The notes beneath the pieces are model-generated. The model was given only the letters and a program-made list of their open reading frames with translations, had not been told where the DNA came from and ran no database searches. From contig JBBCBC010000024.1 of assembly GCA_037126765.1 (NCBI GenBank), positions 18,759,554-18,823,553 of the forward strand: DNA of 64,000 nt. The letters are read 5' to 3'. Source of the stretch: Stenogyne calaminthoides. Taxonomy: Eukaryota > Streptophyta > Magnoliopsida > Lamiales > Lamiaceae. Below, piece by piece: positions 31,215-41,629 of the stretch. Within the stretch, counting starts at the first letter, position 1, and each line of letters opens with the position of its first letter. The translations under genes and the position numbers were made by a program.

Positions 31215-31637
31215 GGTTTTGAGTTAAAGTTGAAGAAATTAGACTCTAGAAAGATCTGCTTGATTGCAAGTTAATTTGTACGATTTTTACAGTTTTATTT
31301 GCTATCAATCTTAGATTAGGATGCCTTTATGGTGAAAGGAATCATTTCTTCATACCTCTATACTGAATTCATTTATTTTATATACTCTTTAATGTTTTCT
31401 ACAGCTTGCATAGTGTGAAGGGATTTGAATGGTTATAAAAAAATGTTTTGATACAATTTAGGATGTAATGGAATTTGTGTTGCACTTTTTAGCAAATGAA
31501 AAACATTTCTCAAGTTATTGCTGATATTTATATGAAAAAATTTAGTTTGACGAATAAACATTTTCAACTTGCATATTGCTTGGGTAGACCTTCTTGTAGT
31601 GCATTTTTTTATTTCATTAAATGTGCTAAATTGGTGC
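31215..31637. other. AT-rich sequence up to the family B insertion site
   Basis: It may be 3' UTR-like sequence of the preceding fragment. It ends in GGTGC, the left TSD copy of family B. The original site resumes at 61878. Confidence 0.5.
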
Positions 31638-32442
31638 TGTTGGGAAATCTGTAACTTAGTTTTGATGGAAGTTCCAAAACAGGTTGTAATAGGACCAGTC
31701 AGACCTGTTAGCTGACTGATGACTTAGAATCAGATTAAGATGACCAGCTGAAATGTATAGATAGCTGAAGTAAAAGATAGGTCAAATGTTGAGGGGGAAC
31801 TCAATATGTATAGGTCAGGTCGAAGTATCAGATGACCCAGATAAGGTCAGATGATCAGAAGACTAAGCACAAATCTGAAGACAAGAAGTCAGAAGATCAG
31901 GTGAAGACAAGAAGACACTGAAGACTCAGATGAACCTGAAGACTCAGATGAACCTGAAGACTCAGATAAACCTGAAGACTCAGTAACAAACCTGAAGACT
32001 CAGTATGACTGAATACACTGAGGCTCAGAGACACCTGAAGATCAAAAGACCTGAAGACCTACATTCAGCAGAGTCTGCATATTGAAGCTAAGACAATGTG
32101 CATCTGAAGACTCAAACAAGGTAGACTGATCAGTTACCTGATCAAGTCAGCTCACACCTGGTGACAATCAAAAGATACACCAGACAAGACGAATCTTCTA
32201 CAAAAATAATATCAATCGTCTAACGGACAAATTTCTGAAGTGCCGCCTCGCGAAGCCAAGGAGAAAGCGATACGTGCACAAAAAGAGCTGACAATACGGG
32301 ATACGACGTTGCGGACAAAAATGACGCTAATCATGCCTACGGCCACGCCGATAATCGGAGCACGTCACAATCATATCCTACAGCCTACCTAATATAGCCC
32401 GAAATTCAAATTGCTCTCCAACGGCTCTTTGATTTCGAGGTC

Positions 32443-32449
32443 TATAAAA
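32443..32449 (+). promoter_or_regulatory. TATA box of family B LTR
   Basis: TATAAAA lies about 1 kb before the LTR end. An equivalent TATAAAT occurs at 62532-62538 in the related LTR. Confidence 0.6.
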
Positions 32450-32714
32450 TGAGATCGATCTTCATTTTGAAGAAGAAGGACCAACAAGTGAGAACAAGCA
32501 AAGAACAAACACGGAGACACCACAAAAGAAGCTAAAGCTACAGCAAAATCTCCGTTCAAAGAACACTACATTTGAAGATTATTCTTAGAGTGTTCATCCC
32601 ATTAGTTCTTAGCAAGAAATCCTATCCACTAGCATTTTGGCTACCTAAAGCATCAGGATAGATTTCCAGTTGGAACCCTCAAACATTCTTTACCCAAACA
32701 CAAGTTAGGTTAAG

Positions 32715-32985
32715 TCTGTAGAGTGCGAACTCAATAAACATCTCGGCTATCCTTTTGAAGGATATAAGTCCCGCTGGTTACGTTTGTAGAGTGGGAACTC
32801 GATAAACATCTCGGCCATCCTGAAAAGGATATAAGTCCCATAGGTTAAGCTTGAGTGGGAACTCGGTAAACATCTCGCCATCCCGAAAAGGATATAAGTC
32901 CCTTGAGTTAAGTTTGTAAGAGTGAGAACTCGGTAAACATCTCGCCATCCCGAAAAGGATATAAGTCCCGCAGTTAAAGTAGGTT
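32715..32985 (+). repeat. Tandem 68-bp repeats in family B LTR
   Basis: Four imperfect units are present, and the same block recurs in the 3' LTR at 61135-61400. The related LTR at 61927 lacks them. Confidence 0.85.
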
Positions 32986-33458
32986 AAGGTTCCCCTGTGT
33001 TAAGGGAAGAGTGGATGTAGGACGGGTTTTAAATGCGAACCACTATAAAAGTCTTGTGTGCATTTACTTGCTTTCTTATTGCTTTACACAAGTCACACAA
33101 CTGAGTTTTAAACAGCATACATATTCTAAGTTAAGCTCAGTCTGCACCAAACAACTGATCTGATCAGATTGTCACCTTAGTCAACCCCGGTTGAAAACCC
33201 GACTTCAGAATCGATTGATAAAACCGGGTTTTTCACACGGGTAAAAACAAGCTTCCGCACCATTCGGTTAAATCGACAGATATCAAACCGATGATCGCCC
33301 GTGCACTCTCGAAGATTGAACATCGCCTAAACTGATACACTCGCACTCTGATCGGGTAATCTACAGTTCACACCTGATCCTCACGAAAAGTTTTAGAAGT
33401 CTATTCACCCCTCCCCTCTAGACTTCCACCCTCACAAAACCCGTTCGGGACCTACAAG

Positions 33459-33470
33459 TGGTATCGAGGC
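33459..33470 (+). promoter_or_regulatory. Primer-binding site of family B, altered
   Basis: TGGTATCGAGGC sits two bases after the LTR where the consensus is TGGTATCAGAGC. The change has the CAG-to-CG pattern. Confidence 0.8.
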
Positions 33471-33593
33471 GGTGATTCTACGCACCAATCGGCTTTTGAG
33501 TATCATCGATTCTTGAGGAAGAATCTTCGTGGTCATTTGAACAAATCTTGAAAAACCGTTTTCAAAACTCATTCATTTTCAAAATCACTCAGC

Positions 33594-34640
33594 ATGGATA
33601 ATACCTCTGGTATGTATCATGATTTGCCTAAGTTTTCAATTGATGAGTATGCAGTTGGGCTATATATATGTGCAACCATCTAGGATCGATAAGGCGGCGA
33701 AATGATGGAAGTCATCGAACGAGGACCCATCATCATATATCCACGACAACCCGGCCGGTTGGAGGAGATCCAGATTTTGCCACGGAAGTCTTGTGCGAAA
33801 AAAGCCCGGCCTTGATGGATCAGAGAGAAAAGAAAGTCAGATACTCTGGATACAATCACCAGGCATATAATCATGAAGACAATGGATAAAGTCACCAAAA
33901 AGAAGATAAAGTATCTCAAATCCACGAAAGCAATGTGGGATACTCTTTGCGAGATATCTTGAAGGAAATGATCGGATCAAAGACACCGTACTACAAAATT
34001 TGAATCGGTGAAGTTCAAAAGTTAAAGATGTTGCCCAACGAGACAATCAACGAGCTTGATGGGAGGATCACCATGTCAGTAAATAAGCTACGAGAACTTG
34101 GAAGAGAGATGTCAGACAAAGATATCAACTACAAGATCTTAAGATCTCTCACCAAGAAATGGGACATGAAAGTCACGGTAATCAAGGATTGCCAAGACAT
34201 TTCAAAGATGAAGCCGAGTAGCTTGTTCCTAAGCCTTAAAGCTCACGAGTTCAATTTAATCGAAAGAGGACAAGCAGATGAAGACGAAACGCCTGCTGAA
34301 GCCTCAACGTCTAAATCGATTGCATTTAAAGCAACCAAAGCAGATCGAAGGCCAATCAACCTCGTTGGAAACATAATGAGTCAAGGTAATCAGACGCGCT
34401 TACTTACGAAACTTGAAAGAACAAATACTCAACTTTTGGTAAGTATGGGAGATTCTACAAAGACTATCAAAGAAACAGAGAGGCCAACCGATGATCACGA
34501 GAAAAGAACCCGTGATTTGATGATCAAGAGATCACAGAGAAGAAAAGAAAAAGATGATCCGGACAGATGAGAGAAGAGATAACATATCCGATGTAAGGAG
34601 TTCGGGACATTATCGTAAAGGAAGTCACCCGACAGATCCT
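33594..34640 (+). pseudogene. gag: Gag of family B Sirevirus, frameshifted
   Basis: The ATG at 33594 opens MDNTSGMYHDLPKFSIDEYA, like the sister gag at 63480, but frameshifts soon follow. The open part at 34028-34570 carries the UBN2-like core (MLPNETINELDGRITMSVNK; YKILRSLTKKWDMKVTVIKD). A corrupted zinc knuckle lies around 34600-34640. The tract downstream (34640-35900) still reads as coiled-coil gag sequence in pieces. CAG/CTG loss is heavy here, so at least some breaks are probably sequencing error. Confidence 0.75.
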
Positions 34641-36060
34641 ACAGACGGAAAGTGACTCACCCGGCAGAGGAAGTTCCGTAGATCGAGGATCATGCTTCAA
34701 TCAGAGAAACCAGTCACTACAAAGACCGACCGCCTCGACCGACTCCCGTGAGAAAGAGAAGAGAAACGGAACAAAAAGAGAGCAACCCTCGTAGATAGGA
34801 AAGCCTCGTAGTCGACACATCCGAATTGATGATTCCTATCTGCCTTTCTTGAGGATTCTCGCTACTCATCCTCAGAGAAGACTTCGTCGATAAGCAATCT
34901 TGTTGACTTCCACGAGCAAGAAGATCCGATATTCCCTTCGATGATGATGAAGTCACGATGGCCAAGGAGGACCAATCGAGGTAACCTCCAAACCTTCGCT
35001 TTTCAAATTCCACACCGCTATTATTAGCACACTGCGGAGAGATTGACTTGCACTCTACTCGAGCAATTGCTTGATGATCTCTCCGATGCAAAGAGACACT
35101 TATACAATAGTGGAAGTCGAAAATGACAAACTAAGGATCGAAAATAATCGACTTTGTTAAAGAGAACGCCTCTCGGTAAAGCTCTACAAATCGAAATCAC
35201 CAAACCGCCGAAGGTAACCGAGGAACTTAACGCTCGAAAAGTTAAATCTTCGATCGGGAGAAGCGAATCAAAGATCAGCTAGCAATCAACAAAACAAATA
35301 AAGTCGATGATTTCAAAATCCTTCAAGCTAAATTTGATGAGCTATTCCGACTAAATGAGAGTCTAAAAACTACTGAGGATAGTTTGCGCAAGAAAATAGA
35401 GGTTTTCACGAAGTCATCTAAAACCGTTCAAGAAATGAATACCTATTTTTGAACGCCGACTAACAAGAAGGGAATTGGGTATGAGAACCCTTCTACATCC
35501 TCTAAAGCCCCATTTGATTCACTTCAGAAGGGTGTAATCAAACGAGTCTCTGACAAAGATACACTAAAAGCTAAACTTGTATCTGATAAGGGAAAAAAAT
35601 GCTTTGAAAGCAAGTAAGGCGTGTGCCTAATCGAAAAGGGAAAAAAATGAACCCCAATCGATAAAGCATCACCGATGAATCAACGAAAGAACCCGGTTCT
35701 TCCGAAGAGACCTCAACTCGATCGGTGAGATTAGGTATCGAAGAGACAACCTCACAAGAAGGAAATCTAATCAAAACCCAATCAAGGTCACCGCCTAATA
35801 AGCAAGCTATAGGTAAACTACAAAGACCATCTATGCCAAAAAAGATATGAATCTTTTGATGGTAGCGATCGTACCTACCCTTATAACCCGAGATCTAGGG
35901 CTCTTTTTTTTGAGCCACAATTTGGATTAAAAGAAGACAAAATATAAAGAAAAATCCCAAGTCTTCTAAGTCAACCAAGGCTCACACGAATAATCATACT
36001 AATCAGAAAGCATATAAAGCGATGTATGATTATGTTGATATGTATGGGAGACAAATCAGA
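34641..36060 (+). pseudogene. Gag C-terminal region and gag-protease spacer of family B, scrambled frames
   Basis: By comparison with family A (49777-51190) this is the long gag extension. Local translations show charged, coiled-coil-like pieces such as KFDELFRLNESLKTTEDSL near 35330, but no frame stays open. No other gene is evident. Confidence 0.5.
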
Positions 36061-36101
36061 CCTTCTAATCTATCAGATTTTCATAGAAGTGCTCTGTTTG
36101 T

Positions 36102-36362
36102 GTGGATCCCAAATCCACCACTAACCCCCCAGACCCAATTCCAAAGGGATACCTAAAGCCCGATTTGATTGCGAGGTTCGCGTGGGGATCGGCCAACAAA
36201 GGAGGTGCACAAGCAACTATCTGGTACATTGATAGTGGATGTTCAAGGCACAAGACTGGAAGCAAACATCTCCTTAGATCTTACAAAGAACAAGAAGGCC
36301 CACGTCTACTCTTCGGTGATGATAACTTTGGTTTTACCAAGGATTCGAACCTTAGAGAATGA
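36102..36362 (+). pseudogene. Protease region of family B Sirevirus
   Basis: The frame includes WYIDSGCSRHKTGSKHLL at about 36220-36273, the DSG active site of the copia aspartic protease. In related copies the His after 'SRH' is followed by Met. The upstream part encodes the gag-protease spacer. It is frameshifted on both sides. Confidence 0.75.
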
Positions 36363-36599
36363 TGATGTACAAATGGCGGAGTCTCGTATGTCGAAGGATT
36401 GAAGCACAATCTACTATCAAGATCACAATTCCGCGACAAACGGATTCAAATTTGAGTTCTCGGCGACAAGTGTATGCGATAAGGAATCGAGCCACTCAAC
36501 AAATCTTGCTAACTGGTTCGAGGAAAGGCACAATCTACACAAAAGCCAGATTGGAACAGTTTGCCCTAAGAATACATGCTTAATTGTTAAGAGTTCTTA

Positions 36600-37450
36600 A
36601 AGTAGCGGTTGGCTCGCGCAAAAAGAATGAGTCATCCCAAACTTCAAGACTCTTAACAAGATAACTAGGATGTCTTTGGTTGAGGGACTTCGAATGAGAT
36701 ATTCTCCAAAGATCGGACATGTGCCGCATGTCAGAAGGGAAAAAAAGTTGAAGCCTCATTCAAGGGAATACGGACCAAATCCGGAAAAATCTTTGCGAAT
36801 CGCTACATATGGATCTATTCGGACCAGTTACACCAGTCAGTCTCAGTGGACGCAAATATACTCTAGTAATCGTGGATGATTATTCCAAGTTTACTTGGGT
36901 TGTATTCTTATACAAGAAGAATGAGACAACGACAAAGATACCCGAAAGCTCAAGAAGCTACAAAACGAGAAGGGTGTCGGCATATAGTAAAAATCGGATC
37001 GAGATAAAGGTCTGAGTTCCCGAATTCCTTTATCACCGATTTTTGCTGCGAAGTTTTGTATATCTGACATGAAACGTCCACCGCAAGAACGCCACAACAA
37101 AATGGAGTAGCAGAACTGAGAAACAGAACTCTCAAGGAAGTTGCTTGCACTATGTTAGTTGAACATGCCACACCAAGCCGTTTAAGTGTATAATCAACAC
37201 CGCATGCCATACTCGTAATGTATGTTCTCGACTAAGACTCACTTCAAAACACCTTATGAACTATGGAAGGACGAAAAACCTCGTGTTTCATACTTCTATG
37301 TTTTTTGGGTGTAAGTGTGTTTCATTCACAACAATGAGAAAAGTCGGGTTGAAGACTTTTGAGGCCAAGTCGATGATGAGGGCATATTCTTAAGATATTC
37401 CTCATCCAAAGAAGGCTTTCGGGGTTTACAACAAACGAACTCTAGTTTTG
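36600..37450 (+). pseudogene. pol: Integrase of family B Sirevirus, fragmented
   Basis: Pieces include the zinc-binding tail, then MDLFGPVTPVSLSGRKYTLV and IVDDYSKFTWVVFLYKKNE (36809-36930), with the first two catalytic Asp residues. Near 37085-37140, PQQNGVAELRNRTLKE carries the catalytic Glu. Frames change several times between them. The domain order and residues identify a copia integrase. Confidence 0.8.
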
Positions 37451-37721
37451 GAAGAAACAAGAAGTTGATGAGACATCTTCCGAACAAAGATCAACCGGGC
37501 CATCAATGGTTCGACAAAAATGGATCTGAAGTTCATCAAGGAGAAAAGAAATCGACAAAGTGTACATCCCGAACTTGATCATGATGAGTCCAATCGTCAC
37601 CCTAAGACATGTTCTTATCAAGTGGATCATAATTCTCGCACCAACCTCTCCCAATCACTAGTGATGAACTATCATATATGGATGATGTTCTCCAATAATT
37701 TCGCACCACTCCCAATCACTA

Positions 37722-38864
37722 GTGATGAACTATCATATATGGATGATTTCTCCACACCATCCAACCGATTACCGATCATCCAACCGACCGATTATAGGAG
37801 ACCCATCCGATAGAGTCAAAACTAGACATCAGTTGGTGAAAGTGCCATGTCTTTGTTGTTATCTGTCTTTGAAGGAACCAACTATAGTGGAGGAAGCTCG
37901 CAAGACGCAAAATCGGATTCTAGCCATGGAGGAGGAGCCGAAATGCTTTGAGAGGAATCAAGTTTGGAAATTGGTGGACAGACCAACTCATCAAGACGTA
38001 ATTGGCACGAAGTGGGTATTCAAGAACAAGAGAGATGAGAAAAATGTCATAACCAGGAATAAGGCAAGACTTGTTGCTAAGGGGTATTCACAATCAGAAG
38101 GAATTAATTATGATGAGACCTTTGCACCAGTCGCTCGCCTTGAAGCCATTCGGCTGTTTTTGGCATATGCTGCCCACATAGGGTTCACTGTGTATCAGAT
38201 GGATGTAAAGAGTGCATTCTTAAACGGGGTACTAGCAGAGGAAGTTTATGTCGAACAACCTCCAGGCTTTGAAAAAGGCAACCAAGTGTACCGTTTAAGG
38301 AAAGCTCTTTACGGACTGAAACAAGCTCCTCGAGCTTGGTATGATACACTCTCTCAGTTCTTGATAAACAACGGGTTCACTAAAGGAATAGCGGACAGAA
38401 CCTTATTCAGAATAGAAGATGGAGAAGATATTCTGATGGTTCAGATTTACGTGGACGACATCATCTTCGGATCTCCCAACAAAAAGCTATGTGAGAAGTT
38501 CAGCAAGTTGATGCAAGGAAAGTTCGAGATGTCCATGATGGGTCAGATGAATTACTTTTACGGGTTTACAAGTCAAGCGAAAGTACATAAGGGATATTCA
38601 TCTCGCCAGGCGGCGAGTATACAAGGAATCTCTTGGCAAAGTTTGGAGTTCAACATTGCAAGGAAGCGAAATTCCCATGATGATTTGGGTTCAAGATGGA
38701 TCCGAGCGAAGATGGTCGAAAAAGCGAATCGGAAAGAGTATAGAGCTCTAATTGGATCACTACTATACCGACTACCGCCCAGACCGGACATTATTACGCT
38801 TGCGGTGAGGTGTATGTGCCAAATTTCAAGCAAATCCAATGCAAAGCCACCTAGAAAGCGGTAA
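37722..38864 (+). CDS. pol: Reverse transcriptase of family B Sirevirus (best-preserved pol segment)
   Basis: A 380-codon open stretch covers most of the copia RT: VIGTKWVFKNKRDE, ARLVAKGYSQSEG, YQMDVKSAFLNG, LYGLKQAPRAWYDTL and the catalytic IYVDDIIFGSPN at about 38445-38480. The first 40 codons are linker and the ATG at 37722 is not a true start. After about 38555 the frame degrades. The region 37840-38540 retains normal CAG/CTG and an intact frame, while the flanks are depleted and broken. Confidence 0.88.
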   Translation: MMNYHIWMISPHHPTDYRSSNRPIIGDPSDRVKTRHQLVKVPCLCCYLSLKEPTIVEEARKTQNRILAMEEEPKCFERNQVWKLVDRPTHQDVIGTKWVFKNKRDEKNVITRNKARLVAKGYSQSEGINYDETFAPVARLEAIRLFLAYAAHIGFTVYQMDVKSAFLNGVLAEEVYVEQPPGFEKGNQVYRLRKALYGLKQAPRAWYDTLSQFLINNGFTKGIADRTLFRIEDGEDILMVQIYVDDIIFGSPNKKLCEKFSKLMQGKFEMSMMGQMNYFYGFTSQAKVHKGYSSRQAASIQGISWQSLEFNIARKRNSHDDLGSRWIRAKMVEKANRKEYRALIGSLLYRLPPRPDIITLAVRCMCQISSKSNAKPPRKR

Positions 38865-39426
38865 AGCGGATTCTCAAGTATCTGAAGGGATCAGAACCTT
38901 GGTTTATTTTACCCATCGATGACAATCTAGAGCTTAGTGGGTATTCGATTGATTCTGAGGGTTGCGAATCGATGCGAAGTCAACCTCGTGTTCATGTCGG
39001 GTTTAAAAATAAAATTTGATCTCATGGTTTTTGAAGAAGAAGAGACATCGATTCGCCATCTACTACCGGGCGAAATATATGGGCTGCGAGGAAAATTTCA
39101 TTGTTCCCAACCCTCTCTAGCTAAGTCGGCCGGTGAGGGATTACAATATCGTAGCTAAGAACGCATTACCTATATTCGCATGTGATAATAGTGATATTGC
39201 AATCACTCAGAATCCTGTTCTACATACAAGATGCAAGCATGTGGATGTCAGACACCATTTTATCAAAGATCATGTTGAAAAGATGAATATCAGGATGGAA
39301 AAGATCCATACTGACAAGCAGAAAGCTGATATCTTAACCAAGCCGCTAGCTGAGATCAGATTCAGAGAGTTATGCAACGAGCTAGGGCTTCTGGATCTTG
39401 GAAGAAAATGCACCAGATATGGTTGA
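38865..39426 (+). pseudogene. pol: RNase H of family B Sirevirus
   Basis: The first part is broken but readable (RILKYLKGSEPWFI, NLELSGYS). From 39133 an open frame carries the C-terminal RNase H signature (CDNSDIAITQNPVLHTRCKH; DVRHHFIKDHVE; KQKADILTKPLAE) and ends with a stop at 39424-39426, the end of pol. It degrades the RNA strand during cDNA synthesis. Confidence 0.85.
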
Positions 39427-39478
39427 AGGAATGATCTCGAAACCCGGTTGGTTAAAAAGACTAACCAGGTTAAGTGGA

Positions 39479-39506
39479 ATCGGTTGAGTTAGGAATCTCA
39501 ACCGAT
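39479..39506 (+). repeat. 10-bp inverted repeat just after pol
   Basis: ATCGGTTGAG and CTCAACCGAT are separated by eight bases. It is a possible hairpin 53 bases after the pol stop. Confidence 0.6.
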
Positions 39507-39750
39507 CGACGACAGACGAGGAGCCGATCCCGAAGTTCGGATAAGGAGCAGATCAAAAAGTCAGATAAGTAGCCGATCTGAAGTTCAGACAAAGGGCAGA
39601 TCCGTTCAAGATATATCAGATTAAGGGGGAACTGATCAGATTGGAAGATTACTTTATAAGTCTATTAAAGCTACAGTCAACAAGCAAATCAAGATTAAAT
39701 CTACAGATCGCATAAGTCAGAAGAAACAACACAGCAATTGAATAACAAAT

Positions 39751-39758
39751 TTTTCATT
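39751..39758 (-). terminator. Poly(A)-signal-like motif of antisense unit
   Basis: On the minus strand, AATGAAAA lies within a U-rich 3' UTR-like tract about 330 bases after the antisense stop codon. This is inference from motif and position. Confidence 0.35.
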
Positions 39759-40085
39759 GATAAAGACCCGGAGGTCAGATTTACAAGTTACAAGTGATAT
39801 CATAAGCTACAAATGCTACAAGCTATCTTCAAGCGGTATTACAAGTACAAGAAGACCCGGAGGTCAAAGCATAAACCATCAGCCCTAAGACAACCCTAGG
39901 CAGGGAACGCGAGAGAGAGTTCAAGGTATGACGCTCTCATTTTCCCTCGATCCTAAGAAGGGGCGTCAGAGAGGCTTCGAGAATCCTGAGCCAATCTCAA
40001 AGCTTCGGAAGAAGGAGCAAGAGAGGCTTTGAAGGATGTCCATGCCGGAAGCCCTCAGACGTAAAATCAACAAGACTTCCAGCTG

Positions 40086-40478
40086 TTAAATGGGGCACAG
40101 TGCCAAAGGTTTGGTCACAAGGACAAAACAGACACTTGTGTCGCATGCAAAAATTGAGCTTGATATATGGAGATCAGTTGTTGACTGATGCAGACCATAT
40201 ACCAAACTCACGTTTTGTTTTAGACTAAGTCTGTTGATGCAAATTCTGTCATCTCGATAGGCGCACAAGGTGCATACGGTTAGGAGAAGTGCCTTCTCAT
40301 TTGCCTTAGTAGATCCGCCTCCACTGTGGTAAAGAAGCTTAGCATTGATCGTATGTGAAATCTTAGATGACGACGAAAGCAGTGTGAAGGAACACACAGG
40401 GTTGATTTGAGTAGCTGAATTCATTGGAAAAGGGCTAAAGGTTCCCACCGGAAGTTTCACCGGAAATAAGGAACTCAT
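40086..40478 (-). CDS. Antisense ORF of unknown function inside family B Sirevirus
   Basis: A 130-codon ORF begins MSSLFPVKLPVGTFSPFPMN and ends LALCPI, antisense to the retrotransposon. It is Ser-rich with several Cys and moderately hydrophobic stretches, but no domain is recognised. It has gene-like surroundings on its own strand: a CTATAAATT box at 40563-40555, an A/C-rich leader of about 50 bases, and a 3' tail with an AATGAAAA-type signal near 39755. The corresponding part of family A (54600-55060) has no equivalent. Antisense or independently promoted accessory genes are known in some other plant LTR elements (Grande gene23), which is a precedent but not proof. Confidence 0.5.
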   Translation of the reverse strand: MSSLFPVKLPVGTFSPFPMNSATQINPVCSFTLLSSSSKISHTINAKLLYHSGGGSTKANEKALLLTVCTLCAYRDDRICINRLSLKQNVSLVYGLHQSTTDLHISSSIFACDTSVCFVLVTKPLALCPI

Positions 40479-40554
40479 CAGAAAAGCATGAAGGATATGC
40501 TAAAGAAGATGGAATGATTTATGATTGTGTTGTGTTTGCCTAACACCCCAGGCC

Positions 40555-40563
40555 AATTTATAG
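40555..40563 (-). promoter_or_regulatory. TATA box of the antisense unit
   Basis: CTATAAATT on the minus strand lies about 77 bases before the ATG at 40478. The expected start site is followed by an A/C-rich leader (GCAAACACAACACAATCATA). Confidence 0.45.
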
Positions 40564-41284
40564 AAGGAAATTAGGGGTATAAATGCAAATTTTACCTTTT
40601 CAGAATATCTTAAGAGAAATTTGCATCGACAACGCGTTAGGAACACGCGGCTAATGGTTGGATGAGTTAACGGTGTGATTAAATCACAGCGTATCTATGC
40701 CATTATTACGGAATGTCAAATAGCTCTGATTTGGGAATCAAGGCGACTTTTGGACTCCCCGAAGTAAAAGTTTTGGCGGGAGTTGACTTCAGTAAATGCG
40801 AGCTGATTAGAAGAAGACTAAAGGATATAGAGTATCAGAAAAGAGGATCAGATAAGTGGCGAAATGTTTCAAGCAAGAATCTGATCAGATAAGTAAGATA
40901 TTGTTGGGAAATGCATAAGGCAACCACCAGATAAGTCAACAAAGTACCAGATCAGATCACCGTGGTAACTGATTGATTACAATATCAATCAGTCAGATAC
41001 GCTCTCTTATTTATCTCTTTCTGAATACTTTATATGCGTTATTTATTTTAATTAATTTATTTTACACTATTCATGACGCATGATCTGCAAAGCTTTTAAT
41101 GCGGACTTGGGAAAATGTTTTCAAAACATTTTATTGCGATTTTTCGAGTTTGGAAAACGAGAAGACTATTTTTCTCACCGTGCGATCAAAATATTTTTTG
41201 GCCGATTAATCTCAGCTATCGATTTCAGAACACGGATACTTGAGTACTTTGGAAAGTTGTGCAAAAAGGTTTTCCCTCGTATTC

Positions 41285-41291
41285 TATAAAA
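41285..41291 (+). promoter_or_regulatory. Putative internal promoter TATA box for accessory ORF (family B)
   Basis: TATAAAA is followed by a C/T-rich leader and the accessory ATG at 41630. Upstream, the motif GATTAATCTCA is shared with the equivalent position in family A (about 55006), where TATATAAA precedes the accessory ATG. Confidence 0.4.
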
Positions 41292-41629
41292 TCCAAATCT
41301 TTCTCAGAAAACCGCTTTCCACTACTTCGTCTTCTCAAAGCTCTTAAAAGATCACATTTTTTTAAAATCCTCAGAGAATTACCTTCGAAATCATTTGATT
41401 CTACCCTTCCGATTTCTAAATCTTTCGAATCAATTTCTGGTAATTCCTTGTTTTAAATTAATTGCATGATCTAAATTTCTCTATGGTACCTAGGTTTACG
41501 AGTTGTATTTCTGTAATTTTTATTAGATCTAAATGCTTACTTGCTAAATTGATGATGAAATTACTAGTTTGACTGAATTTATTGAAATATCTTACTCAAA
41601 CTAAACATCAATTTGCATAATGTACAAAA

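Larger units (their letters stand above)
31638..33456 (+). repeat. 5' LTR of family B Sirevirus
   Basis: It is 1819 bp, with TGTTGGGAAATCTG at the start and GGGACCTACA at the end. A TATA box lies at 32443-32449. A block of four tandem units of about 68 bp (AACTCGGTAAACATCTCG ... AGGATATAAGTCCC) occupies about 32715-32985. CAG and CTG are normal in the first 500 bases and depleted towards the end. Confidence 0.93.

Noticed and set aside
33594..37700. Family B gag-pol as an anciently decayed pseudogene
   Set aside because: Breaks concentrate where CAG/CTG are missing, and matching LTRs and a perfect TSD suggest a younger element; sequencing error is a better first explanation.
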